A stretch of 64,000 bases of DNA from positions 35,444,758 through 35,508,757 of the forward strand of contig NC_134080.1 in the NCBI RefSeq assembly GCF_000715075.1, written 5' to 3'. The notes under the pieces are model-generated. The model had not been told where the DNA came from, searched no databases, and saw nothing but the letters and a program-made list of their open reading frames with translations. Source of the stretch: Nicotiana tabacum. Taxonomy: Eukaryota; Streptophyta; Magnoliopsida; Solanales; Solanaceae. Each line of letters starts with the position of its first letter. The first letter of the stretch is position 1. Position numbers and translations under genes: made by a program. Of the stretch, positions 1 through 10,819 are shown piece by piece.

Positions 1-131
1 TACCAGGATTATGAAGAATGAATGCAATCTATCCACACAAGCAAGAATCTCAGTCTTGGACGGGGATGAACAGTAGAATTAGGGTTCTGGGTTTCCAATT
101 TGCAAAAAGGGTAAAATGAGACCCTTGGTCT

Positions 132-141
132 CTATTTATAG
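132..141 (-). promoter_or_regulatory. Candidate internal TATA box upstream of accessory ORF, copy A
   Basis: The minus strand reads CTATAAATAG here, just downstream of a G+C-rich palindrome array and about 410 bp after the pol stop. Copies B (25178-25187) and C (46410-46419) have the identical decamer at the equivalent place. A donor-like CTG|GTA lies at 2-6 on the minus strand, 128 bp downstream, matching the spacing in B and C. The accessory ORF it would serve lies left of the window. Promoter activity is inferred. Confidence 0.5.
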
Positions 142-162
142 AGCCCCAGTAGGACCCGTACT

Positions 163-395
163 TTCCTACCAGCGCGGCCGCACAAAAGTGACCGCGGACT
201 ACGCTAGGTTTATTTGTGTGACCCCTCATGATGAAACCCACGCGGACTGCACAAACGTGTACCGCGGCCGCGTCAGCCCACCGTAGACCGCACTAACTTG
301 ACCGCGACCACGGTGAATAACTTCAGAGAGTCACCCTTTTGACTCATGCCAGCGCGGACCGCACAAAATGCACCTCGGCCGCGCTAGCACTCTTC
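163..395. repeat. G+C-rich palindromic repeat array upstream of internal TATA box, copy A
   Basis: This stretch contains imperfect repeats of modules such as GCGGACCGCACAAAA and GCGGCCGC. Each module is a short inverted repeat, separated by about 15-25 bp. The same module fills the U3 part of the Athila LTRs (for example 10283-10612) and the matching site in copies B and C. The modules are rich in CG and CHG sites, so they would be expected methylation targets in a plant. Confidence 0.75.
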
Positions 396-552
396 AGAGA
401 CTATGCTATTTTCCAACTTTGTTTTGCACTGCTTCAACACAATCCCTACAACATCTCATAAACAGTTAGCTCAATAATCCTAAGCTACACATGGGTTGCC
501 TCCCAAGAAGCGCCTGATTTAACGTCGCGGCACGATGCATGTTACCACCACA

Positions 553-2592
553 TCACTTTAGATGAAGAAGCGCCACTACGTGGCTGCCATCAAACTTTCC
601 GAGATAATGCTTGACCCGGTGACCATTGACTCTGAAGACTTCACCATTTTTCTTTTTTAGATCAAGAGCACCAAACGGGGTCACGAACACAACTTCAAAT
701 GGCCCACTCCACTTTGACTTGAGCTTACCCAGAAACAAACGTAACCGGGAATTAAACAAGAGAACCATATCCCCAACTTTGAACTCCTTGCCCCGAGCAT
801 ATTTGTCGTGAAGGTACTTCATTTTGTCCTTATACAAGGACGAGCTAGAGTATGCATGGAATCTAAACTCATCGAGCTCATTAAGTTGTTCAACCCTCAG
901 ATTTGCAGCAACAACCCATTCTAAGTTCAACTTCGTCAAGGCCCACATAGCCTTGTGCTCCAATTCCACCGAAAGATGGCAAGCTTTCCCAAACACCAAC
1001 CGGTACGGGGACATACCAATCGGAGTCTTGTAAGCTGTCCGATAGGCCCAAAGAGCATCATCCAATTTTTTCGACTAATCGGTCTTATTTGCATTTATAG
1101 TTTTAGACAAGATAATCTTAATTTCTCGCTTGAAGACTTCCACTTGACTGCTAGATTGAGGATGATATGGGGTGGTTACTTTGTGATTAATTCCATATTT
1201 GGCTAGCAATGAATCAAAAGCTTTGTTGCAAAAGTGATATCCCCCGTCACTAATGATAGCACGGGGAGTGCCAAACCTCGTGAAGATACTCTTTTTAAGA
1301 AATGCCGCAACACTACGAGCTTTATTGTTGGGCAAAGCCACGGCTTCAACCCACTTGGAGACATAATCTACCGCCACCAGAATGTAAGTGTTTCCACAAG
1401 AGCTCACAAAAGGACTCATGAAGTTGATGCCCCAAACATTAAAAATGTCTACCTCGAGAATTATATTGAGGGGCATTTCATCCCTTTTTGAAATTCCACC
1501 GGCTCGTTGGCATTCATCACATCTTTTGACCACATCACCGGCATCTTTAAACAAAGTAGGCCAATAAAATCCGCAACTAAGCACTTTAGAAGCCGTTTTC
1601 GCCCCGCCATGATGGCCACCATAGGGTGAGGAATGACAAGCTTCCAAAATACCCAATTGCTCCTCTTCCGGGACACATCGTCGAATCACACCATCGGTGC
1701 AAATCTTAAACAAATAGGGCTCGTCCCAATAATAATCCAAGCTATCCCGTTTGAGCTTCTTCCTTTGTTTAGAAGAGAGCTCACACATGATGATTCTGGT
1801 AACAAGATAGTTTGCAATATCGGCAAACCATGGTATTCCACTCATTGACACCGCAAGGAGTTGCTTGTTGGGAAATGGATCATTGATCTCAAGGCCGTCA
1901 CAAGGCCTCCCCTCCTCTTCCAAACGGGACAAGTGGTTTGCCACTTGATTCTCGCTACCTTTTCGGTCAACAATTTCTAAATCAAACTCTTGAAGGAGAA
2001 GAACCCATCTCATCAATCTTGCCTTTGAATCTTTCTTGATCATCAAATACCTAAGGGCGGCATGGTCGGTGTGCACAATAACTTTAGCCCCCATAAGGTA
2101 AGGACAGAACTTTTCCATAGCAAAAACAATAGCCAACAACTCCTTTTCGGTGACTATGTAGTTCCTTTGAGCCTCATTCATGGTCTTTCTTGAGTAGTAC
2201 ACCGGATGGAACATCTTGTTGATCCTTTGGCCTAAAACCGCCCCCACCACAACGTCACTCGTGTCGTACATGAGCTCGAATGGTAAGCTCCAATTTGGTG
2301 CAGTGATGATGGAGGTAGTTGTCAACTTATGTTTAAGGAGCTCAAAAGCCTCCATGCATTTCTCATCAAAAACAAACTTGGCATCTTTCTCTAGCAATTT
2401 GCACAATGGGTTAACTACCTTAGAAAAATCTTTGATGAACCTCCGGTAGAAACCCACGTGCCCAAGAAAACTCCTCACCCCTTTGACAGAAGTAGGGGGA
2501 GGAAGCCTTGAAATAACCTCAATCTTGGCCTTATCAACTTCAATTCCTCGCTTCGAGATCTTGTGACCCAACACTATACCCTCTTCTACCAT
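553..2592 (-). pseudogene. Athila A pol, RT thumb-RNase H-integrase part
   Basis: This is the C-terminal half of the polyprotein. It continues the RT from the GIVLGHKIS connection segment into RNase H (FELMYDTSD in place of the DASD of copies B and C, and the TDHAALRYL region). The integrase follows, with an H..H..CDEC zinc finger, the core (WGINF, IISDGG, QVEV) and a C-terminal domain ending LLHLK before a stop at 553. The first core aspartate is asparagine here (GIN, where copies B and C have GID), so the integrase should be inactive. An in-frame stop at about 1075 separates the last 170 codons, and a frameshift near 2540-2592 breaks the link to the RT. No chromodomain follows the integrase, as expected for Athila. 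Confidence 0.88.
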
Positions 2593-3259
2593 AAAATGAC
2601 ACTTTTTCCCAGTTTAGAACAAGGTTGGTATCTTCACACCGGGCCAACACTCTATCCAAGTTTACCAAGAACTCCTCAAAAGAATCCCCAACCACGCTAA
2701 AATCATCCATGAAGACCTCCAAGATATCCTCCACCATGTCGGTGAAAATAGCCATCATGCAACGTTGGAAGGTCGCCGGAGCATTACATAATCCAAATGG
2801 CATTCTGGAGAAAGCGAATGTGCCATAAGGACATGTGAAAGTCATCTTCTCTTGGTCCTCCAGGGCAATGAGAATTTGATTGTACCCCGAGTAACCATCC
2901 AAAAAACAATAGAAAGCCCGGCCCGCAAGACGATCAAGCATTTGGTCAAGGAATGGCAATGGGAAATGATCTTTTCTAGTCACCTTGTTCAGCTTCCGGT
3001 AATCCATACAAACGCTCCAACCCCTCATTGTCCGAGTCGGAATAAGCTCATTGTTGTCGTTGGTCACCACAGTCATTCCACCTTTTTTCGGTACACATTG
3101 CACTGGAGAAATCCATGAACTGTCATAAATGGGATAAACCACACCTGCGTCAAGCCACTTGATAACCTCTTTCTTTACTACTTCTTGTATAGCCTCATTT
3201 AGTCTTCTTTGATGCTCAAGTGAAGGCCTCGCATACTCCTCCAATATGATTTTATTCAT
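2540..3259 (-). pseudogene. Athila A pol, reverse transcriptase palm and fingers
   Basis: The segment covers the RT of a Ty3/gypsy element: [32 protein letters not shown], the [11 protein letters not shown] region, [20 protein letters not shown] and the catalytic FMDD box. The catalytic aspartates are kept. The frame is entered by a frameshift from the protease segment at about 3252-3259. It is lost again after LNWEK near 2620, where the reading moves to the frame that carries RNase H. The sequence is nearly the same as the RT of copies B and C. Confidence 0.88.
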
Positions 3260-4583
3260 GCAAAAGGTGCCCGCTTATACCCCGAATATCAGCTAGAGTC
3301 CATCCGATTGCCCTTTTTCGCCTTTGAAGAACTGCCAAGGTGGCCTTAACCTGCATGTTAGCAAGGCAAGAAGAAAGAATGATAGGTAAAGTAGAATTTG
3401 AACCCAAGAATTCATACCTGAGGTGTGGAGGAAGTGGCTTCAACTCCAACACCGGTGGCTCCTCAATCGATGGCTTAGTTGGTGGAGTTTTGATGTTTTC
3501 AAGATCTAAAGATAGCCTTCTAGGCTCATAAGAATATGAACCCATACCATGCAATGAATTCACGCACTCCACTCTACTAGCATCATCATTGGCATCCATG
3601 TTAAGAACAATGGCCTCAAGAGGATCTTCAACATTGATCATGGAACTTGTGTCATCCACTATCACGGCTGTGACAATGTCCACAAAAGAACACACCTCCG
3701 TGCTATTTGGTTGTCTCATGGATTTGCAAACATGGAATACCACCTTCTCATCTCCCACTCGGAATGTCAACTCACCCGCTTCAACATCAACTAATTCCTT
3801 CCCCGTAGCTAGGAAAGGTCTTTTAAGAATAATCGGCACTTCAAAATCCACCGCACAATCTAATATGACAAAGTCGGTCGGCAATATGAATTTTTCAACA
3901 CGGACAAGAACATCAACGATTATGCCCAAGGGTCGCTTCATCGATCGATCCGCCATTTGATGTCTCATTGAGGTAGGTCGAGGTTGCCCAATTCCTAAAG
4001 TCTTGAAGACCGAGTACGACATCAAATTAATACTAGCCCCCAAGTCACAAAGGGCTTTAGCAAAATCCGCACTTCCGATAGTACATGGGATAGTAAAAGT
4101 TCCGGGATCCTCAAGCTTGGGTGACATTGAATGCACTATGGCACTCACTTGATGAGTCATCTTAATTGTTTCACACTCCATCTACCTCTTCTTTGTAACC
4201 AAATCTTTCATGAACTTTGCATACCCCGGCATTTGCTCAAGTGCCTCAACCAAAGGGACATTGATTGTGAGGCTCTTCATCATGTCAATGAATTTTTTGA
4301 ATTGATTGTCACTCTTTTGCTTTGCTAACCGTTGAGGATAAGGTGGAGGTGGTCTAGGGAAAGGTGTCTTGGCTTTTTGTACAACCAGCTCGGGCATGTC
4401 AATCACGTATTCCCTAGACGGGTTCACGACATCTTGAGTCTCTACCTCGGCCTCATCATTAATATCAATCCGCACATCATTGTTTGCATTTTGATTCACC
4501 ACATCATCAACAATCACAGGTACATCATCATCCCGCAACTCAACATCTTCATCCATAACTTGTTTTTGCATTGAGGCATTCAC
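3252..4583 (-). pseudogene. Athila A gag-pol, protease region
   Basis: This region holds a retropepsin-like domain with LCDLGASINLM as the presumed active-site loop and IILKRPFLATG as the later conserved strand. A Pro-rich linker (PRPPPPYPQRLAKQK) and an acidic stretch precede it. A linker downstream leads to the RT (LELKPLPPHLRYEFLG). An in-frame stop at 4182-4190 separates the acidic linker from the protease. The 5' end of this piece abuts a solo LTR, whose far side at 7552 resumes the same polyprotein. The protease assignment rests on motif and position between gag and RT. Confidence 0.82.
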
Positions 4584-4949
4584 ATCACCTTGTCACACCT
4601 CCTTTTTCCGCACCCGCGAGGGTACAAGGGAGTTTTTTCCAATTAAAGGACAATCGAAACGGGATTGGTTTATTTATTTTAGAGTCGCCACTTGGCAGAT
4701 TTAGGGTGTCCCAAGTCACCAATTTTAATCCCGAATCAAGGAAAATAATGACTCCATATTACAGTCTGCGTACCAGAAATCCGGATAAGGAATTCTGTTA
4801 ACCCGGGAGAAGGTGTTAGGCATTCCCGAGTTCCGTAGTTCTAGCACGGTCGCTCAACTGTTATATTCGGATTGGTTATCTGATTTTATACAAGTGTGAA
4901 CTTATGTGCCTATTTTATCTTTTAACCGCTTTTATCATTTAATGTTATT

Positions 4950-5563
4950 ATTTTACGAGAATTGCAACGTCGTGGAAACACACCTCGAACCACGTTACAA
5001 TCAATGTACCCATGGTTAGAGCTACGTTTCAACTCTGTTGAGATTGGGATTTGGGTCACATAAATGTGCACCCGAGTTTAGGAAGATAACATTATTAAAT
5101 ACGCGCCTAAAGCAACTAGTGTATTATTATGTTGGGAAAAGGCCGTGAAATTCGCTAAACGGCATGTCCCGAATTCTAAGTATATACATTTAGAGGGACC
5201 CGCAGCTTGTGCATTTTTTGTTTGTCGAGGCTCGTCTCATTCATTATTATTTTTTTAAAAGGAATTCGCAACGTCATGGAAATGCATCTCAAACCACGTC
5301 ACAATCAATGTACCCGCGATTAGAGACACATTTCGACTCCGTTGAGATTTGGATTTGGGTCACATAAATGTGCACCGAGTTTAAGGAAGTAATTTAATTA
5401 AATCGCGTCTAAAGAGGCTAACGCGTTATTATCTTTGGGGAAGGTAGTGAAATTCACTAAACGGTCCATCCCAAATTCTAAGTATTTATTATGACTAATT
5501 ATTGAGGGCCCCGCGATTTGCATTTTTATTTGGCGAGGCTCGTCTCATTTTTATTTTTAAGGA
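4950..5563. repeat. Tandem duplication of about 305 bp inside the solo LTR
   Basis: Two diverged copies lie side by side, about 4950-5256 and 5257-5563. Each starts with GCAACGTCxTGGAAA, continues through TTTGGGTCACATAAATGTGCA, and ends with GAGGCTCGTCTCATT. The offset between matching points is 304-307 bp. The copies differ at many sites, so the duplication is not recent. Confidence 0.85.
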
Positions 5564-6896
5564 TAAACCTACAGTGACTACATTTCTCTATTAAGTTCGT
5601 CTCTAAAAAGAAAATCCTAATTTATTAATCAAACAATGGAAGCTAGTAGGATACACGGCTAATGAAGAGTATCTCGAGCTTGACGAATTATAATTAAACA
5701 TGAACTTACATTTAGAACTAACCCATATGGTAAACAACAGAACAATGACTAATAAAATTATGATAGAACTTATTAAATCAATCCGACTACCAATTCGGCG
5801 AGCTAGTCACGAACATGAAGACTTTTGTACAACTTTCGTCTAGCATGCCAATTTGAGATAGCAATAACGTAAGCACAAAACTAAAACTCGACAGATTTAA
5901 ACAAGATCTTCAACATAACATTTATTCAAGCTCGGACACTATAGTGACCGATAGCAACTCAAACAAAGATTAGAAAATGAACCTCTAATGATAAACACTA
6001 CTGGGGATTTACAACTCATTCGTCAAACCGAAATGGAGCCATAGTCGGCGAAATGAAGCAACGAGACCAACGAACTGGAACCTCCCATCGGCACTCGAAC
6101 GGACTTCAAACGGGAAACCATAGAAACAGTCATCACAGCTCAAACGGAATAGCTTGCGCCAAAACTCGAACACGAACGGGCTGAGCATGAACCATGGCTG
6201 CTACTGGTTTTTCCCGGTGTGTTACTGGTGGTTTGCTGGAGGGGTCGTGGTCTGGTGGTCGTTTGGACGTAGTGTTCAGTGGTCGTTTGATCCACTGCTG
6301 GGCGTGAGGAAACGACGGGGAGACTGGTGAGGCAGATGAGGGTTATGGGGCTGGTCACGGTGGTTGATGAAGAAGAACGTGAAGCAGCAGCAGCAGCGAC
6401 AGCTGCTCGTCGGGGCTCCGGTGGTCGTTTGGCTTGAGGACGGAGCAGCTGTGGAGGGTCGTTTGAGCAGTGACGACGCAGCAGCAACAGCTGTGGTCGT
6501 CAGCTTCAATGGAGGAATGGTTGCGACAGTAGTGATGGGTTTCACGGAGGAAGAAGGCGATGGGCTAGTAGTTTGGGCAGTAGGGTTCGCGGGTGGTTGC
6601 TGGAGGAAGGAGGTGGTGTTTTTGTGGTGGTTTGGGCAGTGGTCGACGGAGAAGCTGGACGGCGAACTGAAGCAGCAATGGTGATTGCCGGTGGTTGTAG
6701 GCGATGGGGAAGGTGACGATGGAGTTGGTGTTTTTGGTTGGGTTCTGCTAGGGTTTTTGTTAGGTTTTTGGTGAGGAAGAAGAAACGTGAACAGTGCGTT
6801 TTTCTTTCAAAATCTGTCCGTTCCAAAATTTTCAAGTCCCCCCTTTTCCAAAATCCTTGTCCGTGTATTAATTAGCCTTTTGCCAAGAAAAATGAG

Positions 6897-6947
6897 CCCC
6901 ACGCGTGGTGGGGTTCAAGGCTTGTGTCCCCCACGCGTGGTGGGGTT
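6897..6947. repeat. Two 19-bp direct repeats with a palindromic core
   Basis: CCCCACGCGTGGTGGGGTT occurs at 6897-6915 and again, identical, at 6929-6947, in the middle of the solo LTR. The core CCACGCGTGG is its own reverse complement. It could be a transcription-factor site in the former U3, but that is a guess. Confidence 0.7.
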
Positions 6948-7109
6948 CCCCGTGTACGGTGTTCCGTCCGTGTTCCCCAGGTGTGGTGGACTCGGATTAT
7001 TATGGGCTAGGTCCGAAAATTAGGCCTAAAAGCGGGTAGCCTAAACCCAAATATTATTCTTTTGCCTGGACCCGAGAATAAGAATACGACGTTGTTTGAC
7101 TAATCCTAT

Positions 7110-7500
7110 GTAAGCAAAATAGCTACTAAAATCAGACTAATTATTTAAAACAAAACCATATATTTTTTTTAAATATTTTTCAAGATTTAAAATAGCTACC
7201 AAATATTAATAAAAACTATTTTTTGTAATTTTCGTTTTTATATAAAGATAAAATATAAAGTAATATTTTTGTATTTTTGCAAAAATTAAAATGACTACAA
7301 AACATTAATAGAACTATTTTTTGGTAATTTTCGAAATTATGTAAAGTACAAAATAAGGTACTATTTTTTTGTATTTTTCAATTTTATGAGAAATACATAA
7401 ACTAAAAGTTTATGTATATATTTTTTGTAATTTTTCTTTTTGTAACGAAATAAAGCAAAAATAGTCAAAATAGGTATATTAGACCTAAATTACATATTTA
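7110..7500. repeat. A+T-rich part of the solo LTR with imperfect tandem repeats
   Basis: No gene is visible. A unit of about 100 bp containing ACTATTTTTTG-TAATTTTC occurs at about 7200-7300 and again at about 7298-7400, with a partial third copy after it. It lies near the 5' end of the minus-strand solo LTR, so it is probably part of the former U3. Confidence 0.5.
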
Positions 7501-7601
7501 TGCTAAAAAATGTGAAAATCCTCGGGGAGGGTCAAAAATCCGGTGTCTACACACCTCCTCTCCCACTTTTTGTTGTAACCGCCATCACATGATTATTATT
7601 C

Positions 7602-9177
7602 CTACCCTTCGGACACCGTATCACTTGGTGGCGCACCCTTGGGACGAGTATTCAATGTTTGAGAGATTTGGACTAATTGCACTTCCAAGTTCCGGATAGA
7701 TGTGTTATGCGAAGCTAGTTGGGCCTCGGAATATTGGTTCTTTTTCATCATTTGCTCGAACATGCTTTCAATTCTCCCCATATCATTTCCGGATGAACTC
7801 GGACCTTGAGAAGGAAAGGGGGTGGGTTGTTCGGTTGTTGGTACATGGGGGGCCTTTGAAAGCTTTGCCACCGATTACCTTGGTTCCCGCTATTGTTCCA
7901 CCCTCCTTGATTGTTGTTGTTGCCCCAATTATTGTTACTACCATTCCAATTTCCTTGGTTGCTTTGATTACCCCAATTGTTGTTTTAGTTGTTGTTATTT
8001 CAATTACCTCCGCCTTGTTGTTGATTGCCCTAATTTACTTGAGGACGCCATTGTTGATTTGAAGAGTTACCTCTATTCCCTTGGTAGTTGTTGACATATT
8101 GGACCTCTTCGCTTTGATCATCATAGCACTCATTTGAATAACCACCACCATCATTGTTGTTGTCATATTGTTCACAATTACCTCGAGGTTGTTGTCCTCT
8201 TTGCCTCCTTTTCAAAATGAAAACACCTTCCATTGCATTGACTTGGCCCGGGTTTTGGACTTGTTGCAATTGCTCCTTTGCCAATTGATTCATAGTTGTT
8301 GTAAGCTCGGCGATGGCTTGGCCATGATCGTGCAATTCCTTGTGCAAATGGATGACCGTGGGGTCACCTTGGGGCACATTTGCTCGGCTTTGCCATGCCA
8401 AAGAGGTGTCGTCCATTTCATCAAGTACATCACATGCCTTTTGGTAAGAAAGTTTCATAAAGTTCCCTCCAGCTAATTGGTTCACAATGCATTGATTCAT
8501 GGTGTTGATGCCCGATAAAAGGTTTGTTGAATTATAGCCTCGGTCATGTCGTTATTAGGGCACTCTTTCACCATTGTTCTATATCTTTCCCATGTATCGT
8601 GCAAAGGTTCCGTTGGCTCTTGCTTGAAAGCTAGAATTTTATCCCGAAGAGCTGCCATATGACTTGGAGAAAAGAACTTGGAAATAAATTTGTCTGCCAA
8701 TTCATCCCATGTTGTAATAGAATGATTGGGGAGCCTTTCTAACTAATCCAATGCTTTATCCCAAAGAGAAAATGGGAAAATCCTCAACCTCAATGCATCC
8801 TCAAACACGTTTGTCTGCTTGCTACCCCAGCATGTATCCATGAACCCCTTCAAGTGCTTGTAGGCATTCTGATCGGAGGCACCCGTGAAATACCCTCTTT
8901 GCTCGAGCAAGGTCAACATAACATTTGTGATTTGAAAGTTCCCCGCCCGGATTCGGGGAGGAACAATAGCACTGGCGTATCCTTGATTTGGTAAAACTCT
9001 GGGAGCCACTCTCGGTGGTGCCGGAGGAGGGTCTGGAATATTGTTGTTCTCAATTGCATTTACATTGACATGTCGGCCTCTCCATGGAAGTTGAGGTAAG
9101 ACCTCATCTGGTTCTAGATCCTCTACCTCCTCCCCCGTTATCACATTGCCATGAGGGTCATTTGCATTAAGAGCCAT
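7602..9177 (-). pseudogene. Athila A gag
   Basis: The likely start is the ATG at 9175-9177, giving MALNANDPHGN as in copy C. The gag core follows: the PNQGYASAIVPP region, QNAYKHLKGFMDTCW, LRLRIFPFSL, TTWDELADKFISKFFSP, WERYRTMVKECPNND and QQTFYR. After it come an N/G/Q-rich tail and a coiled-coil-like stretch. The defects are clear. A TGG codon has become TAG at 8743-8745 (LD*LERL, where B and C have LDWLE), and one G is lost after FYR near 8515, shifting the frame. More stops fall in the N-rich tail at about 7880-8030. No CCHC zinc knuckle is visible. The gene would continue into pol but is cut by the solo LTR at 7551. Confidence 0.87.
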
Positions 9178-9272
9178 TGTACCTGATTGATCGACACAAA
9201 CAAAATTAGTAAACAAGAAGGAAAGATAAGCAAAACACAAAACTAACTAAACAGATAGTCAACACCGTAAGC

Positions 9273-9290
9273 TCCCCGGCAACGGTGCCA
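9273..9290 (-). other. Primer-binding site, tRNA-Asp type, copy A
   Basis: The minus strand reads TGGCACCGTTGCCGGGGA six bases downstream of the LTR end. It matches the 3' end of plant tRNA-Asp plus CCA (known from general knowledge) at 17 of 18 positions. It primes minus-strand DNA synthesis. It is much better preserved than the same site in copy C. Confidence 0.85.
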
Positions 9291-10235
9291 AAAATTTAAT
9301 CGTTGCCAACTCGACACTACACTATCGTAGTAAGAGCGTATCACAATAGATTTTACCCGAATAGAGGTCCGGGATCGAATTTCCACAGGGAGCTAGTAGT
9401 GGAGTTGTATTTTCTGTCTAGCCTAGAGTTGCGGTTGTGCTTCTAATGTCACTTCAAGCATCTTTTGAGTTTTTGTATTTATAACTACTATTATAAAACT
9501 ACGGATTAAAGCTAGATTATGCTAGGAGAATATTGCTAAGTTGTAATTATTGGGAAGGAAGAGCACTAGGGTCGTGGCATTACCTTGGTGGCTAATTGAC
9601 GGGTAGATGTTACTTAGGTTCGATTGACTTATTTGGAGCTTATGCTATAACCGTTGCACAATTTTACCCACTCTCACACCTCTCGGTAGAGAGAGTGATT
9701 TTGCCCAATTGACTCTCTCGACACCAATTGGGTTGGCAAATTAGACCAAGCAACTAGGGTTCAAGTAGGGTGATTACTCTCTCGAGATTTAACCCGTTAA
9801 TTGGGACTATCATTTCTCATGAGTCCATCCCAATTCCTTGTTGGGTCAATTTTGAGGTCATAGACTCTCTTTCTCAAGAAGAGTTAAACCCACAAAGCTT
9901 GAATCAGTGTTTGCAACCACCAATTCTAAATTAAATCATAAAATCAACCCAAATAACAAACACTCATAGTCAATCTAACCCTAGATGGCAACACCCATCA
10001 ATTACCCACACTAGGGTTGAGCCACAACCCTAGCTAATGGGTTTAGCTACACATAATTAAAGAAGAAACTGAAGAAATAGATGAAGAACTACACATATTA
10101 ATTAATTACTAAGAAGAAACTACAATAATCTATTGTTAATGGGAAGCAAATATGCCAAAAATGGCTACAACACCAAGCGCAGCTATTCTTCTGTTCTCAG
10201 ATCTGACCTCTCTACTAAAAAAATAGTAAAATGTT

Positions 10236-10245
10236 CTATTTATAC
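10236..10245 (-). promoter_or_regulatory. LTR TATA box, Athila A
   Basis: GTATAAATAG on the minus strand lies immediately downstream of the palindrome array. The same decamer occurs in the other Athila LTRs at 19901-19910, 31928-31937, 41147-41156 and 53587-53596. It is the probable core promoter for the genomic RNA. Confidence 0.65.
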
Positions 10246-10282
10246 TAGGCTGGAAAAACTGGACAAAAATACCCATGTGGGG

Positions 10283-10612
10283 TCAGTGCGGGCCAAACAA
10301 AATGGACCGCGGCCGCACTGGCTCTTGGGCTTCAGTTGTTTGATAACTTGAACTGGGGGATGCGGACCGCGTTGGAGTGTACCGCGACCACGAAGGCAAC
10401 TGGCGCAGTCTGCGCAGACGTGACCGCAAACCGCATGAGGACAAATGCCCTTTGCTGAACCCTATGAACGCGGACCGCACAGAGCAGGAGTGCGGCCGCG
10501 AATCTACTCACGGGCCGTATGAATCCTACAGCGGCCGCATGACCTTAAGTTTGAAAATGTCCCGTCTCTGAACCTCCTAGTGCGGCCATGGTCATTGTTG
10601 CGTGGTCTGCAC
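10283..10612. repeat. G+C-rich palindromic repeat array in U3 of Athila A LTR
   Basis: Modules such as GCGGACCGC, ACCGCGGCCGCAC and GTGCGGCCGCGA recur every 20-40 bp. They correspond to the arrays at 19949-20265, 31977-32320, 41198-41530 and 53637-53985 in the other LTR copies. Position upstream of the TATA box suggests a promoter-proximal element. Confidence 0.75.
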
Positions 10613-10819
10613 TAGGCCCCTTTTTCTTCACTTCTCTTGATCTTTGATACTTGAGCAGTTTTCACTCCTTTTTGAGCCGATCTTTGACATTTCGTCACTT
10701 TGTCAATCAACCCTGCAATCAAACACAACTTGTGAGCATTTTGGGACTATTTTTGTATCAATTTATACTCAAAGCATAGGCAAGTAGGGACATAGACACT
10801 TTAAAATCCTAACTTATCA

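Larger units (their letters stand above)
4591..7551 (-). mobile_element. Solo LTR of an Ogre/Tat-type retrotransposon inserted in Athila A
   Basis: The 2961-bp insertion starts with TG (TGTCACACC) and ends with CA (GGTGTCTACA). It is flanked by an exact 5-bp duplication, CACCT, at 4586-4590 and 7552-7556. Removing it and one CACCT restores the Athila sequence seen uninterrupted in copies B and C. No gag or pol domain lies inside, so it is best read as a solo LTR left by recombination. On the minus strand it begins TGTAGACACC. Near its 3' end it carries TGGCGACTCT (4681-4690), also present in the LTR of the Ogre-like element at 34339, which supports Ogre/Tat type and minus orientation. The G+C-rich part at 6140-6700 has open frames without recognisable domains. 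Confidence 0.88.
1..10819 (-). mobile_element. Athila-like Ty3/gypsy retrotransposon, copy A (left end outside window)
   Basis: A minus-strand element reads from its 5' LTR (9297-10819) through a tRNA-Asp-type primer site, gag, protease, RT, RNase H and integrase. It then enters the region downstream of pol, where the window edge cuts it. The protein order, FMDD-type RT, the protease-like DLGAS motif and the absence of a chromodomain fit the Athila lineage. It is inserted in a minus-strand Del/Tekay-type LTR whose sequence resumes at 10820; the first five flanking bases, CAAGT, should be repeated at the unseen left end. A solo LTR splits it at 4591-7551. All its frames carry stops or frameshifts, so it is defective. 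Two closely related copies follow in the same orientation at 18960-32523 and 40217-54181. Confidence 0.9.
9297..10819 (-). repeat. 5' LTR of Athila A
   Basis: This 1523-bp terminal repeat ends on the plus-strand right side with TTATCA. It aligns throughout with the LTRs at 18960-20474 and 40217-41741. On the left side the expected TG has become TA (9297-9298), judged from the aligned TGATCG of the other copies. On the minus strand, U3 holds a G+C-rich palindrome array (10283-10612), followed by the TATA box GTATAAATAG (10236-10245). Its partner 3' LTR is left of the window. Confidence 0.88.

Noticed and set aside
6276..6835. Several open frames of 78-115 codons in the G+C-rich part of the solo LTR
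   Set aside because: Both strands are open because of low-complexity G/T-rich sequence. The predicted proteins are Ser/Thr/Ala- or Gly/Val-rich without domains, and the segment lies inside an LTR.
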